Shown here: piece after piece, positions 34,203 to 43,713 of the stretch | Layout: every line of letters begins with the position of its first letter | Position numbering within the stretch: position 1 is the stretch's first letter | NCBI GenBank assembly: GCA_964479375.1 | Contig: CAYZKD010000004.1 | Span: 1 to 53,111, forward strand | DNA: 53,111 bases | Source of the DNA: CAYXTC01 sp964479375 | Lineage (GTDB): Bacteria; Patescibacteriota; Minisyncoccia; Minisyncoccales; GWA2-38-27 | Direction of reading: 5' to 3' | Program-made: the position numbers and the translations under genes | The notes under the pieces: model-generated | What the model saw: only the letters and a program-made list of their open reading frames with translations | Databases searched by the model: none | Told to the model about the DNA's origin: nothing

Positions 34203-34718
34203 ATGACATCAAAAGCCCTTATACTTGTAGATTTCGAAAAAGAATGGACTGATAAAAATTCAGATTATTTTGTTGGAGATGTTTCCGAGTTAATCGAAAA
34301 AACCAACAAACTTATTGATTTTTGTAGAAAAAATAATTACAAAATAATCTTCACTACGCACATCGAAAAAGATTCTAATAAAGCGTTTGTTGAAAACTCC
34401 GAAAATGTGGAAATTATCGATAAAATCAATAAACAAGATTCCGATGTGCTAATAAAGAAAAATAAAATCAGTCCATTCTTTAAAACAGATTTGGATAAGC
34501 ATCTTGAAGGAATTGATGAAATTGTCATCGCTGGAATTTTGACTAATTTGTGTGTTAGAAGCTTGGCTCAAGATGCTTATGATAGAGATTTTGAAATCAA
34601 ACTTATCAAAGATTGTTGTCAGGCTTTTGACAAAGAAACTCACAATTTCACAATCAAAGATTTGAAAGCTACAAGAGAAGAAATTGAATTCTTAAATTTG
34701 AATGAGTTTATTAAATAG
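34203..34718 (+). CDS. Isochorismatase-family cysteine hydrolase (cassette 2)
   Basis: 171 aa. The catalytic Asp lies in LILVDFEKEW (about residue 9), Lys in KKNKISPFF and the nucleophile Cys in AGILTNLCVRSLAQDAYDRDFEI, all in the family order. Possible substrates include nicotinamide and other amides; none can be fixed from sequence. It has its own TATAAT about 25 nt upstream, unusual for cassettes but consistent through this array. Confidence 0.87.
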   Translation: MTSKALILVDFEKEWTDKNSDYFVGDVSELIEKTNKLIDFCRKNNYKIIFTTHIEKDSNKAFVENSENVEIIDKINKQDSDVLIKKNKISPFFKTDLDKHLEGIDEIVIAGILTNLCVRSLAQDAYDRDFEIKLIKDCCQAFDKETHNFTIKDLKATREEIEFLNLNEFIK

Positions 34719-34784
34719 AACGGGGCAAAAATAATACTCTGAAATTTCCCTTCGGGACGTTGCACTAAATTTCAGCCCTTCGAG

Positions 34785-34880
34785 GAATGTAACAAAGGAT
34801 ATGAGGTTACGAAGTCTTGCAGACTTCTCCACCCAAATTGCTCCCTGCGGTCGCAACTTCTCATATCCCCGATGTTATAT
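34785..34880 (+). other. attC-like site 2
   Basis: R'' GAATGTAAC (34785-34793), L'' GGATATGAG (34797-34805), L' CTCATATCC (34860-34868), R' G/TTATAT from 34874. Just upstream GGGGCAAAAATAATA (34722-34736) pairs with the cassette start TATTATTCTTGCCCC (34147-34161), one mismatch. A CTGAAATTT/AAATTTCAG stem lies between. Confidence 0.8.
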
Positions 34881-34955
34881 TCAATTCCGCTCCCTCTCTC
34901 AAATGCTTATGTAATTCAATGATTTTATAAAATCCTACAATCTTATATAATTATA

Positions 34956-35771
34956 ATGATGAAAATAAAAGAAATTCAAGCATCCTCAATAATCACTAAA
35001 TCAAATTTGCCCGATGCAGATTATGTCATAAATCCTTATATTGGCTGTATGCATTCTTGTTTGTATTGCTATGCAAGATTTATGAAAAGATTTACTGGGC
35101 ACACAGAAGAATGGGGCAAATTTATAGATGTAAAAGTAAATGCGCCCGATTTAATTCCTGCCAAAACTTCAAAATATAAAGGAAAATCAATTTTTCTCGC
35201 TTCTGTAACTGACGCATATTTACCTCTTGAAAGAAAATACCAACTTACTCGCAAAATTTTAGAAAAACTTATTCCTCTACAATCAAACTTAGGGGTTCAA
35301 ACAAAATCGGATTTGGTTGTGCGAGATATTGATTTGCTCAAGCAATTCAAAAATTGCGAAGTTGGTTTTACTATTACTACTTTGGATGATAATTTGCGTA
35401 AAGAAATTGGGCCATTTACTTCGTCAGTTCAAAATAGAATTAAAGCGCTCGAAAAATTGAAAGAAGCAGGAATTAAATCTTATGTCTTTATTGGTCCCAT
35501 ATTGCCATTTTTGACAGATTGGAAAAAGATAATTCTTGAAACAAAACATTGCTCTGATTTATACATGTTTGAAAATTTGAATGTTAGAGGCAATATTTGG
35601 GACTCTGTCAAAAAATGGCTCAATGAAAAACATCCAAAATTATTAGAAGATTATGAGCGCATTTACTTTTCTAAAAGTGATTATTGGGATAAAGCTGAGG
35701 AAGAAATAAAACAATTCTGCAAAGAGCAAAGGGTAGAATATAGAATTTATTTTCATCATGGAAAGAAGTAG
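34956..35771 (+). CDS. Radical SAM protein, SplB/Rv2578c-like (cassette 3)
   Basis: 271 aa. The cluster motif CMHSCLYCYA (C-x3-C-x2-C) is near residues 31-40, preceded by NPYIGC. The barrel continues with SVTDAYLPLERKYQLTRKIL and TTLDDNLRKEIGPFTSSVQNRI, a pattern of spore-photoproduct-lyase-like radical SAM proteins. Function uncertain. It may start at either of two adjacent ATG codons. AT-rich, in keeping with the cassette array. Confidence 0.88.
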   Translation: MMKIKEIQASSIITKSNLPDADYVINPYIGCMHSCLYCYARFMKRFTGHTEEWGKFIDVKVNAPDLIPAKTSKYKGKSIFLASVTDAYLPLERKYQLTRKILEKLIPLQSNLGVQTKSDLVVRDIDLLKQFKNCEVGFTITTLDDNLRKEIGPFTSSVQNRIKALEKLKEAGIKSYVFIGPILPFLTDWKKIILETKHCSDLYMFENLNVRGNIWDSVKKWLNEKHPKLLEDYERIYFSKSDYWDKAEEEIKQFCKEQRVEYRIYFHHGKK

Positions 35772-35837
35772 TCGAGGGAGGGGGCGGAACTCTGAAATTT
35801 CCCTTAGGGACGTTGCACTAAATTTCAGCCCTTCGGG

Positions 35838-35933
35838 GAATATAACGAGGGATATGAGGTTACGAAGTCTTGCAGACTTCTCCACCCAAATTGCCCCCTT
35901 CGGTCGCAACTTCGTTAAATTCCGATGTTGTAC
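35838..35933 (+). other. attC-like site 3, degenerate right half
   Basis: R'' GAATATAAC (35838-35846) matches the cassette's own start exactly, and 35790-35912 is nearly identical to attC2. The L' arm, however, reads TTCGTTAAATTCC instead of the complement of GGATATGAG, so the stem is broken. R' is G/TTGTAC from 35927. The array seems to end here: no complement of TTGTACGC was found downstream. Confidence 0.65.
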
Positions 35934-36116
35934 GCAATTCAAAAAATATTTTTCTTAATGTAAGATAAAGATAGTCTTTCAAAGGGGAATAAATTTGATT
36001 TTTTCTAAAAAACAGAGGGGGGTAATAATGTGTTTTCTCCACTCCGTTACGAAAACAATTATTTAAAAACACAAAATTTATAAATTATGCATAATATTTA
36101 CTTTTTATAAAAAAAT

Positions 36117-37100
36117 ATGGCAACAAAGAACACAACAAGCAATAATCCAAAAATATATTTTCTTGAAGTTGAGGCAGAAGATAAAAAACTAGTGAAAGAA
36201 GAATTTCCTCAAGCAAGAATATTTAATAAAATTTTATCTGAAAAAGAGATTATTAAACAATGCAAAGAAGCAGAGGTTATTTGTCCTTTTATCTATAGCA
36301 AGATCACCCGCAAGGTTATTGAATCTTTGTCTAATTTGAAGCTTATTATTACCAGAAGCGTAGGATATGATCACATAGACTTGATGGCTGCAAAGGAAAA
36401 AGATATTGTTGTTTGTAATGTCCCTGATTATGGATCCCATGTTATAGCTGAACATGTTTTTGCCTTACTTCTTTCTGGTTTAAGGCATATTATTGAAGGC
36501 GATGAAAGAGTTGAACGAGATAAAAAATTTTATTTTTCGGGCCTAAGAGGAATAGCGCTCAAGGGAAAAAATTTAGGTATTATCGGAACCGGCAAAATTG
36601 GCAAGAATGTTGCGCGTATAGCAAGCTCTGGATTTTTAATGAATGTTTTTGCTTACGACCCCAATCTCAACAAGAATCTTGCTCTAGAAAATCATTTTTC
36701 TTATACTGATTTGAAAACTATTTGGAAGGAATCCGATGTTATTACATTACATTGCCCCCTTCTTGAGAATACAAAACATTTAATAAATAAAAAAAGTATT
36801 TCTGCCATGAAAGAGGGAGTTGTAATAGTCAACACTTCAAGGGGAGGGGTAATTGATACAGGCGCTTTAATCCAAGGCTTAAAATCTAAAAAGATTTCTT
36901 ATGCACTTTTAGATGTTTTAGAGCATGAAAATAATATTAAAGAGAATAAAGAACTTTTAGAACTCCCAAATGTGATTGTTACGCCACATATTGCTTTTTA
37001 TGCTGACGATTCTATGGGGAAGATGTATAGCGAAGCCTTTGCCACTATAAATTCATTTATACAGAAAAAGGATATAGTAAATCAAATCAAAGGAGTATAA
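36117..37100 (+). CDS. D-isomer-specific 2-hydroxyacid dehydrogenase
   Basis: 327 aa. Rossmann motif GIIGTGKIGKNVAR, catalytic Arg in NTSRGGVIDTGAL, Glu in DVLEHE and His in VTPHIAFYA, the LdhA-like triad. Likely D-lactate or related 2-hydroxyacid dehydrogenase with NAD. It would regenerate NAD+ in fermentation together with the acetate branch. It follows the last cassette site and is AT-rich, so it may be part of a larger acquired island. No attC after it. Confidence 0.9.
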   Translation: MATKNTTSNNPKIYFLEVEAEDKKLVKEEFPQARIFNKILSEKEIIKQCKEAEVICPFIYSKITRKVIESLSNLKLIITRSVGYDHIDLMAAKEKDIVVCNVPDYGSHVIAEHVFALLLSGLRHIIEGDERVERDKKFYFSGLRGIALKGKNLGIIGTGKIGKNVARIASSGFLMNVFAYDPNLNKNLALENHFSYTDLKTIWKESDVITLHCPLLENTKHLINKKSISAMKEGVVIVNTSRGGVIDTGALIQGLKSKKISYALLDVLEHENNIKENKELLELPNVIVTPHIAFYADDSMGKMYSEAFATINSFIQKKDIVNQIKGV

Positions 37101-37116
37101 TAAAGAGTTCTGAAAA

Positions 37117-37302
37117 ATGAAATTCATCCCTAACCCCTCTTTTATTTTTCAAATAGAAAAAGTCAAATTTATAAGAATAAAGGAAAAATTGGAAAGGCTA
37201 AAGAAGAGAAAAATCTTTCAAGCAGATACTGCCAGAAGAAGAATCTTGAGTTTTCCACAGCCCCCCTTTTTTTGTGATTTTGTTAATGATATACTTAAAT
37301 AA
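37117..37302 (+). CDS. Possible small basic protein, 61 aa
   Basis: Open frame between two solid genes. Lys/Arg-rich middle (RIKEKLERLKKRKIFQ), no motif. It may be real or chance; the spacing (16 nt after, 18 nt before neighbours) is the only support. Confidence 0.3.
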   Translation: MKFIPNPSFIFQIEKVKFIRIKEKLERLKKRKIFQADTARRRILSFPQPPFFCDFVNDILK

Positions 37303-37320
37303 TAATTAAAGGTCGGCTTA

Positions 37321-38022
37321 ATGCTAAACTTTATTAAAAATATGTTATTAGACTGGTACGAAATTACAATTTCAGCCCTCAAGGATCTTTATGTGGGCCT
37401 TATTGACTTTACACCCAAGTTGATAGGCGCGTTAGTGATTTTCCTGATTGGTTGGATTGTTTCCGTCGGACTGGGTAAGTTGATCGCTGAGATCTTGAGG
37501 CGCGCAAAATTTAATCGCCTTTTTGAAAGAGAAGGAATGAAATCAGCCCTGGAAAAAGCAGATTTTAAAGTTGACGCAGCAGGATTCATTGGCGCTGTAT
37601 TTAAATGGGTCTTGGTGATCGTTTTCTTGATGGTTGCAGTAGAGATACTTGGATTCCAGCAGTTTGCTGCCTTTCTGTCCGACGTTCTCTCTTACCTACC
37701 CAACGTAGTAGTGGCTGCGTTAATCTTTGTGGTGGCTGTGATTATTGCCGATCTTCTGGAAAAAGTGGTTAGGGCTGCAGTAGAAAGTACCAAGGTAGGC
37801 TATGGCCACATAACCGGAATAATCGTCAAGTGGTCCATTTGGATTTTTGCGATTCTAGCTATTCTGTTTCAATTAAGGATAGCACCGGAATTAATTCAAA
37901 CTCTGCTAACCGGTGTTGTCGGTTTAATTGTATTAGCAGGAGGTCTTGCCTTTGGACTTGGTGGAAGGGATATAGCGGCTGAGATTCTTCGCGATGTAAG
38001 AAATAAGTTCAGGGGAGAATAG
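37321..38022 (+). CDS. MscS-like membrane protein lacking the cytoplasmic beta domain
   Basis: 233 aa. Four to five hydrophobic segments with the repeat pattern of MscS-type TM helices: about residues 28-50, 82-105, 120-145 and 168-190. The final GLAFGLGGRDIAAEIL resembles the pore-lining helix of MscS. The chain stops soon after, so the beta and C-terminal domains of MscS are missing. Probably a small mechanosensitive channel or related protein. GC is nearer to the host genes than in the cassettes. Confidence 0.75.
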   Translation: MLNFIKNMLLDWYEITISALKDLYVGLIDFTPKLIGALVIFLIGWIVSVGLGKLIAEILRRAKFNRLFEREGMKSALEKADFKVDAAGFIGAVFKWVLVIVFLMVAVEILGFQQFAAFLSDVLSYLPNVVVAALIFVVAVIIADLLEKVVRAAVESTKVGYGHITGIIVKWSIWIFAILAILFQLRIAPELIQTLLTGVVGLIVLAGGLAFGLGGRDIAAEILRDVRNKFRGE

Positions 38023-38049
38023 GAAAAAATAGATCTATCTTAGAAATTC

Positions 38050-38090
38050 AAACAGACCAAGAATCTTATTTCTTGGTCTGTTTGTTTTTA
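38050..38090 (+). terminator. Rho-independent terminator
   Basis: AAACAGACCAAGAA and TTCTTGGTCTGTTT arms, 7-nt loop, then GTTTTTA. Confidence 0.9.
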
Positions 38091-38239
38091 CGGGGTAGTG
38101 AAAAGGAAACGATAATTTCAGGACAGAGGGAAATAGAAATTTCAGGGTGGAGAAGACTCACAATTAATTCAAGGCCTGACATTTCTACTTTGCTCTACCC
38201 TGACAATATCGCGTTGGGCTAACAGTACAAGACTGAGGC

Positions 38240-38267
38240 TTGACAGGTCTCTGTGTTTTGTTAACAT
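38240..38267 (+). promoter_or_regulatory. 23S rRNA promoter
   Basis: TTGACA, 16-nt spacer, TAACAT. It lies about 190 nt before the 23S, inside the 38091-38459 leader, and shows that 23S-5S has its own transcription start apart from 16S. Confidence 0.7.
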
Positions 38268-38309
38268 AGGGAATAGTTATGAACAGGAAGAATGAATGTC
38301 AAAAAACAC

Positions 38310-38374
38310 AAAGCGGTTAACTCCACTCTGTATTTGATAATAACCAAAGGAGAACCGCTTTAGAGCGGTTTTTT
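38310..38374 (+). promoter_or_regulatory. Terminator/antiterminator pair in the 23S leader
   Basis: AACCGCTTT (38353-38361) pairs with the following AGAGCGGTT to make a terminator with a T run, or with the upstream AAAGCGGTT (38310-38318) in a perfect 9-bp alternative. The two structures are mutually exclusive. A related hairpin stands before the 16S. Confidence 0.65.
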
Positions 38375-38414
38375 GATAAAAAGAAAGAAGGATGTACCTT
38401 GAAAATTAAAGACA

Positions 38415-38449
38415 GACAATCTAGCTTATTAAAAAGCCAAACTTTCTTA
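38415..38449 (+). other. 23S processing stem, 5' arm (3' arm at 42646-42680)
   Basis: 35 nt complementary to 42646-42680 with few mismatches. Its presence on both sides of the 23S supports maturation of the whole intron-bearing transcript. Confidence 0.8.
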
Positions 38450-40888
38450 TCGTTTTGTAGAAGAAGTTTTTAAAAGCAGATGGTGGATGCCTTGGGATAT
38501 CGAGGCGATGAAGGACGTGGCGTGACTGCGATAATCCTCGGGAAGGTGTCATGCAACCTTTGATCCGGGGGTTTCCAAATGGGGAAACCCGTTCCGCCTC
38601 AAAGCGGAACATCTCACATTTATTGTGAGAGGCGAACCTGCTGAAGTGAAACATCTCAGTAAGCAGAGGAAAAGAGAACGAACTAGTCCGCATTTTATTT
38701 CTATTCATTTGAAGAAAAATAAAGTGTGGCGTTATTCCCTTAGTAGCGGCGAGCGAAAAGGGATCAAGCCCAAACCCTGTTTTATACAGGGGGTTGTAGG
38801 AGGATAGCGTCGGGAGTGTTCCGCAAATCATTTATTTGAAATGCGGAATCTTCACCGAGGGAGAGCACTTAGGTAGAGCAATTAGACGAAGCTTCCTGGA
38901 AAGGAGCACCACAGAAAGTGAAAGTCTTGTAGTTTAAAGTTGCTTTACGCTCCTTGCTATCTGCCGCTTTTGCGGCAACCTGAGTACCATGAGTAAAGAT
39001 AACCTTGTGGGAAACATCCCGGACTAACCGGGAAAGGCTAAATACTCGATATCACCGATAGTGAACCAGTACCGTGAGGGAAAGGTGAAAAGTAGGGGGG
39101 TAACCCCGGTGAAATAGAACCTGAAACCATCTTGCTTACAAGGACTAGGAACCCCGTTTTTACGGGGCGACTGGGTGCCTATTGAAGAATGAGCCAACGA
39201 GTCTGAGTATTTAGTTTTGTCTAAGGGGTTCTGCCCCGAAGGCACAGCGAAAGCGAGTGTTAATAGCGCGTCCTTTTACTGAATACTCAGGACCCGAAGC
39301 CAGGCGAGCTTGCCATGGCCAGGGTGAATTCCACAGAAATGTGGAAGGAGGCCCGAACCTTTAGATGCTGCAACATCTTAGGATGAGCTGTGGTAAGAAG
39401 TAAAAAGCTAATCGAGCCTGGGAATAGCTGGTTCTCCCCGAAATAGCTTTAGGGCTAGCGGCATGTATAGATTTTGGAGGTAGAGCACTGGATGGAATTA
39501 CGTGGGCTTTGCCCAGTCTTTCCAACCAAACTCCGAATGCCGAAATTTTAAGCATGTTAGTCAGACTGCGGGGGCTAAGCTCCGTGGTCGAAAGGGAAAC
39601 AGCCCAGATCCTTATCTAAGGTCCCTAAACTTTTCTCTTTATGAGGAACCTCGCTTCGGCGGGGGGACTAAGTGTACTTAAGGAAGTGAATTTCCTAAGA
39701 TAGTTAGGAGGTTAGCTTAGAAGCAGCTATCCTTTAAAAAATGCGTAACAGCTTACTAATTAAGGAGATTCGCGCTAAAGATTCACGGGACTAAGTCCAG
39801 TACCGAAGATAGGATTAAATACTCAATCCGTTGAGTATTTAAGGTAGGGGAGCGCCCTTTATTCGCTGAAGGTTCGCTGAAAGGCGGGCTGGAGAGTAAA
39901 GGGGTGAGAATGTTGGCATGAGTAACCGCAATCCCGTTGAGAACACGGGACACCGAAATCCTAAGGTTTCCTTGGCAATGGCAATCAGCCAAGGGTTAGG
40001 CGGGCCTAATTTCGTCAACCGAAAGGTGGCGAGAGATGGACAGTCGGTTAATATTCCGACCCTCCGCTGGATTTTTTCTCAAAGAGACGGAGACTTGTAT
40101 TATATGCGGATTATTGGATTTCCGTCCTTGCCCTGAGATTTCTCAAGGGGTGAGGGGCAGCCTTGCTTCGGCTTGGTGAACATATAAGAGCAGTCTTCCC
40201 AGAAAATCTTTGAGAAAGCCAAATCTAGTTGGATCCGTACCGCAAACCGACACAGGTAGGATGGCGCTAGTACGCTAAGGTGAACGAGTGAAAGCTCCTG
40301 AAGGAATTCGGCAAAACAGCAGGCGTAACTTCGGAATAAGCCTTTCCCGCCTTAAGGCGGGACGCAGCAAAAGACCCCTGGCGACTGTTTATCAAAAACA
40401 CAGGTCCCTGCCAACTCGTAAGAGGATGTATAGGGGCTGAGGCCTGACCAGTGCTGGAACGTTAAGGCCGTCGGTTTCTGCTTTTTGTAGAAGCTGAATG
40501 GTTGAAGCGCCAGTGAACGTCGGCAGTAACTATAACTGTCCAAAGGTAGCGTAATCCCTTGCCGGGTAAGTTCCGGCCCGCATGAAAGGCTTAACGACCA
40601 GGGGACTGTCTCCAGGAGCAGCTCGGTGAAAATGCAATACCGGTAAAGATGCCGGTTACCCGCGGCTAGACGGAAAGACCCCGGGAGCTTTACTGAAGCT
40701 AGACATTGGATTTTGGTGTTAGATGCGCAGTGTAGGTGGGAGATTTTGATCCCTGTTTCTCGGAACAGGGGGAGTCGCCAATGAGACACCACTCTTTTAA
40801 CGCCTCAATTCTAACCCTCCGTTTAACGGGGGAAACATTGTTTAGCGGTCAGTTTAAGTGGGGCACTTGCCTTAAAGATTGGCTTCCT

Positions 40889-41365
40889 CCAAGTCAATCA
40901 GGGGGCCTTCGCAATGTGAATTGCGAAGCAAACTTGGCTATATGCTGGAACATCCGTGGTATCCGACGCTACTTTGCTTATGGCAGAGTAAAAATGCGTT
41001 CGGTGCGGACAATCAGCAGGGAAGAAAATTAACACATAGTGATTTTCCCCTCAGAGACTATACGCCAAGCCATTAGTAAATAATGGGTGGAATGATAAAA
41101 TCAAATTAGCCAACCCTTTTTCTAATGTGATGATATAGTCCGAACTTCTGGGCGACCAGAAGCATCGCTCAAGTGATGAATGAGCGAGACCTAAAATTAT
41201 GTACTCAAAAAAGATTTCAGCGAGAAATAGTTGTTGGAACCTTGTTGAAAAGGTATTTATTGGAGAATATACGTTTTATCGGAACCGACTGAAAAATTTG
41301 CTGAAATGATAAAACCAATAATCAATCAAATACCTTCGATGAGTTATAAACTAGGGAACGAATTG
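40889..41365 (+). mobile_element. Group I intron in 23S, near E. coli 2260
   Basis: 477 nt in GGCTTCCT/CCTAAAAGG; the joined exon matches the conserved CCTCCTAAA block. The exon CTTCCT pairs with the guide AGGGGG (40911-40916). Core: GGCTATATGCTGG, AATCAGCAGGG, CAGAGACTATACGCC and GATATAGTCC, very close to the 16S group I intron. The 3' third carries a LAGLIDADG remnant. Confidence 0.85.
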
Positions 41366-41377
41366 CCTAAAAGGTAA
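41252..41377 (+). pseudogene. LAGLIDADG endonuclease C-terminal remnant
   Basis: Translation in the frame of 41258 gives YWRIYVLSEPTEKFAEMIKP and PSMSYKLGN before the stop. HYWRIYVLS also occurs in the 16S intron protein, and FAEMIKP...SM.YK is a typical end of LAGLIDADG_2 enzymes. The catalytic helices are missing. A different small frame (36 aa from 41200) lies over it. Confidence 0.7.
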
Positions 41378-41607
41378 TGGAGGCGTTTAAAGGTCGGCTA
41401 TTCCGCGATGGAAATGCGGAAGATAGGATAAAGCCATAAGCCGGCTTTACAGCGAGCAGGATATTGCGAGCTGTTGGGAAACCAGAACTTAGTGAACCGA
41501 CGGATTTTAGTAGAAAATCCGGAGATCATCAGCTAAAAGTTACCCCGGGGATAACAGGCTAGTAGGGCCCGAGAGTTCACATCAACGGCCCTGTTCGGCA
41601 CCTCGAT

Positions 41608-42014
41608 AGAATAGCCGATTGTCGAGGCAATAAACCAACTCATAACGGAGGAAGCCATATATAAAGACCCAGCAAACATGTTAGGACAAATATATATGGT
41701 CAACACCGTGGGAAGTTGCGAAAATAAGTATTGACACAAGAAATGGATTCCAATTAAAAAATCACTTTTGCTTACAAAGATGCAAAGAGGTTTAATTTTT
41801 GGATCGGATTTTGGAGAAAGTTAGTCAATGTAATTAGTCCGCACATTATCCTTTCGATAATGTGTAAAATAGGTTTTCGCAACCCCGTAACGACTGGATT
41901 CCTGCAAAAAGCAGGATGAAGATAGTTTTTTAAACAAAACTATAAAACGTTGGTATGCAGAAGGACATCTGCATAAAGGTATAGTCTACGCTATTAGTAA
42001 TAATAGGATTAGTG
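41608..42014 (+). mobile_element. Group I intron in 23S, E. coli about 2504/2505
   Basis: 407 nt in CACCTCGAT/GTCGGCTCA. P1 forms between the exon CCTCGA and TCGAGG at 41622-41627. P7 3' strand GTATAGTCTACG is near 41980, and the intron ends in G. Insertion directly in the peptidyl-transferase strand. No ORF. Confidence 0.85.
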
Positions 42015-42071
42015 GTCGGCTCACCACATCCTGGGGGTGGAGCAGCTCCCAAGGGTTTGGCTGTTCGCCAA

Positions 42072-42347
<276 letters not shown>

Positions 42348-42697
42348 CGTGAGACAGGTTGGTCCCTATCTACCGTGGGCGCAGAGTCTTGAGGGAAGTT
42401 GGTCCTAGTACGAGAGGACTGGACTGAACTGACCTCTGGTGTACCAGTTGTCCTGCCAAGGGCACTGCTGGGTAGCTAAGTCAGGCAGGGATAAGCGCTG
42501 AAGGCATATAAGCGCGAAGCCCCTCCCAAGATAAGGACTCTTAGATTCCTCGAAGACGACGAGGTTGATAGGCTGCAGGTGTAAGCACTGCGAAGTGTTG
42601 AGCCAAGCAGTACTAATAAATCATTACTTATTTTTGCAAAACATTTAAGAAAGGTTGGCCTTTTAATGGACTAGATTGTCACTATAGAGATTGTGGC

Positions 42698-42814
42698 TAC
42701 TATAAGGGAGCCAGACTGGAAGTGCTCCACCCGATCCCATACCGAACTCGGAAGTGAAATCTTCCAAGGCCGATGATAGTCCTTATGGGCGAAAGTAGGT
42801 AGCTCCCTTATAGT
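42698..42814 (+). rRNA. rrf: 5S rRNA
   Basis: Terminal helix CTATAAGGGAG/CTCCCTTATAG, the conserved CCCGATCCCATACCGAACTCGGAAGTGAAA loop A/B region and GATGATAGT, about 117 nt. It follows the 23S processing stem. Confidence 0.93.
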
Positions 42815-42871
42815 GTCCACAGATTTCTGGTTTTTGGCGGTGCATTACTAGTTTGGACCGCTTTTTGGTTC

Positions 42872-42900
42872 TTGTTATCCCTCTTTTAAAAAGGTAAAAT
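42872..42900 (+). promoter_or_regulatory. mreC promoter, leaderless geometry
   Basis: TTGTTA, 17-nt spacer, TAAAAT, and ATG only 6 nt after the -10 box. Transcription should begin at the start codon. Confidence 0.75.
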
Positions 42901-42906
42901 GGTTAA

Positions 42907-43713
42907 ATGATGAAAAGTCATTTTCGAAAAAAGGATAACCCCGAACGATCATTTTTAATCTTGCTGATCCTTCTTCTGATTGTCTTTTTGCTTAATCTTT
43001 TTCCCGGGAGAATCAGGCCGGTTTTTTATTCTTTTTCTTCATCAGTCCAGGAAGTGTTCTGGCAATGGGGGGACGATTGCTCTGACCTTTTTTTTGGCCT
43101 CTTTCAGGGAACAGAACTAAAAAAAGATAAAGAAAACCTTAAAATAGAAAATCAAAGATTAGTGGCAGAAATAATAAGACTTAGATCTTTAGAGGAAGAG
43201 AATAAAACTTTGAGAAAAGCCCTTGAGACGGGCCTGAAGGAAGAGATTGATACAGTATTTGTTCATATTATCAGTAAAGAATTTTCAAAAAACATTCTAC
43301 TAATAAACAAAGGAGAAGAGGAGGGGATTAAAAAAGGGATGCCGGTTATAACTCCGGAGAAGGTACTGGCAGGAAGGGTGACAAGGGTTTTCAATGGATT
43401 TTCAAAAGTAGAAACCGTTTCAAGCGAGAACTTTGTTTTTGATGTTAAGATTTTGGATAAGGAGATAACAGCGCTTGCTAGGGGTCAAGGAGGATCTGAG
43501 GTTTTCTTGGATTTAATACCCAAAAGAAGCGATATAGTAGTGGGGGATACCATAATAACCGCCGGGTTGGAAGAATCAATTCCCCGCAACCTTGTAGTGG
43601 GAAGAGTGGGAGAGATTCATAGAGACGATGTCGAAAGCATGCAAAGGGCAACGATTGAAGCGGGTTTTAGTCTAGATAGAAATTTTTATCTTTTTGTTGT
43701 TAAATCTAAATGA
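42907..43713 (+). CDS. mreC: Rod shape-determining protein MreC
   Basis: 268 aa. N-terminal membrane anchor (FLILLILLLIVFLLNLFPG), a coiled coil over about residues 75-110, then the beta-barrel core with INKGEEEGIKKGMPVIT and VLAGRVTRVF and GDTIITAGLEESIPRNLVVGRV. It scaffolds the wall elongation complex and binds PBP2, encoded two genes on. ATGA overlap with mreD. A second ATG directly follows the first. Confidence 0.92.
   Translation: MMKSHFRKKDNPERSFLILLILLLIVFLLNLFPGRIRPVFYSFSSSVQEVFWQWGDDCSDLFFGLFQGTELKKDKENLKIENQRLVAEIIRLRSLEEENKTLRKALETGLKEEIDTVFVHIISKEFSKNILLINKGEEEGIKKGMPVITPEKVLAGRVTRVFNGFSKVETVSSENFVFDVKILDKEITALARGQGGSEVFLDLIPKRSDIVVGDTIITAGLEESIPRNLVVGRVGEIHRDDVESMQRATIEAGFSLDRNFYLFVVKSK

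Larger units (their letters stand above)
32265..35927. mobile_element. Integron-like element: integrase plus three gene cassettes
   Basis: Cassettes: 33213-34136, 34137-34874 and 34875-35927. Each holds one plus-strand gene and ends in an attC-like imperfect palindrome. In each, the R'' box is complementary to that cassette's own first bases: CACTTAAC with G+TTAAGTG; GAATGTAAC with G+TTATATTC (one G-T); GAATATAAC with G+TTATATTC. This is the signature of circular cassettes inserted at G/TT. Cassette genes are AT-rich, unlike most neighbours. Confidence 0.8.

Noticed and set aside
35758..35958. 66-aa ORF over attC3
   Set aside because: It follows the palindrome and overlaps the end of the radical SAM gene; no protein pattern.
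38421..41739. ORFs of 60-146 aa in the 23S
   Set aside because: All overlap 23S exons or group I intron cores; only the LAGLIDADG remnant frame has protein signal.
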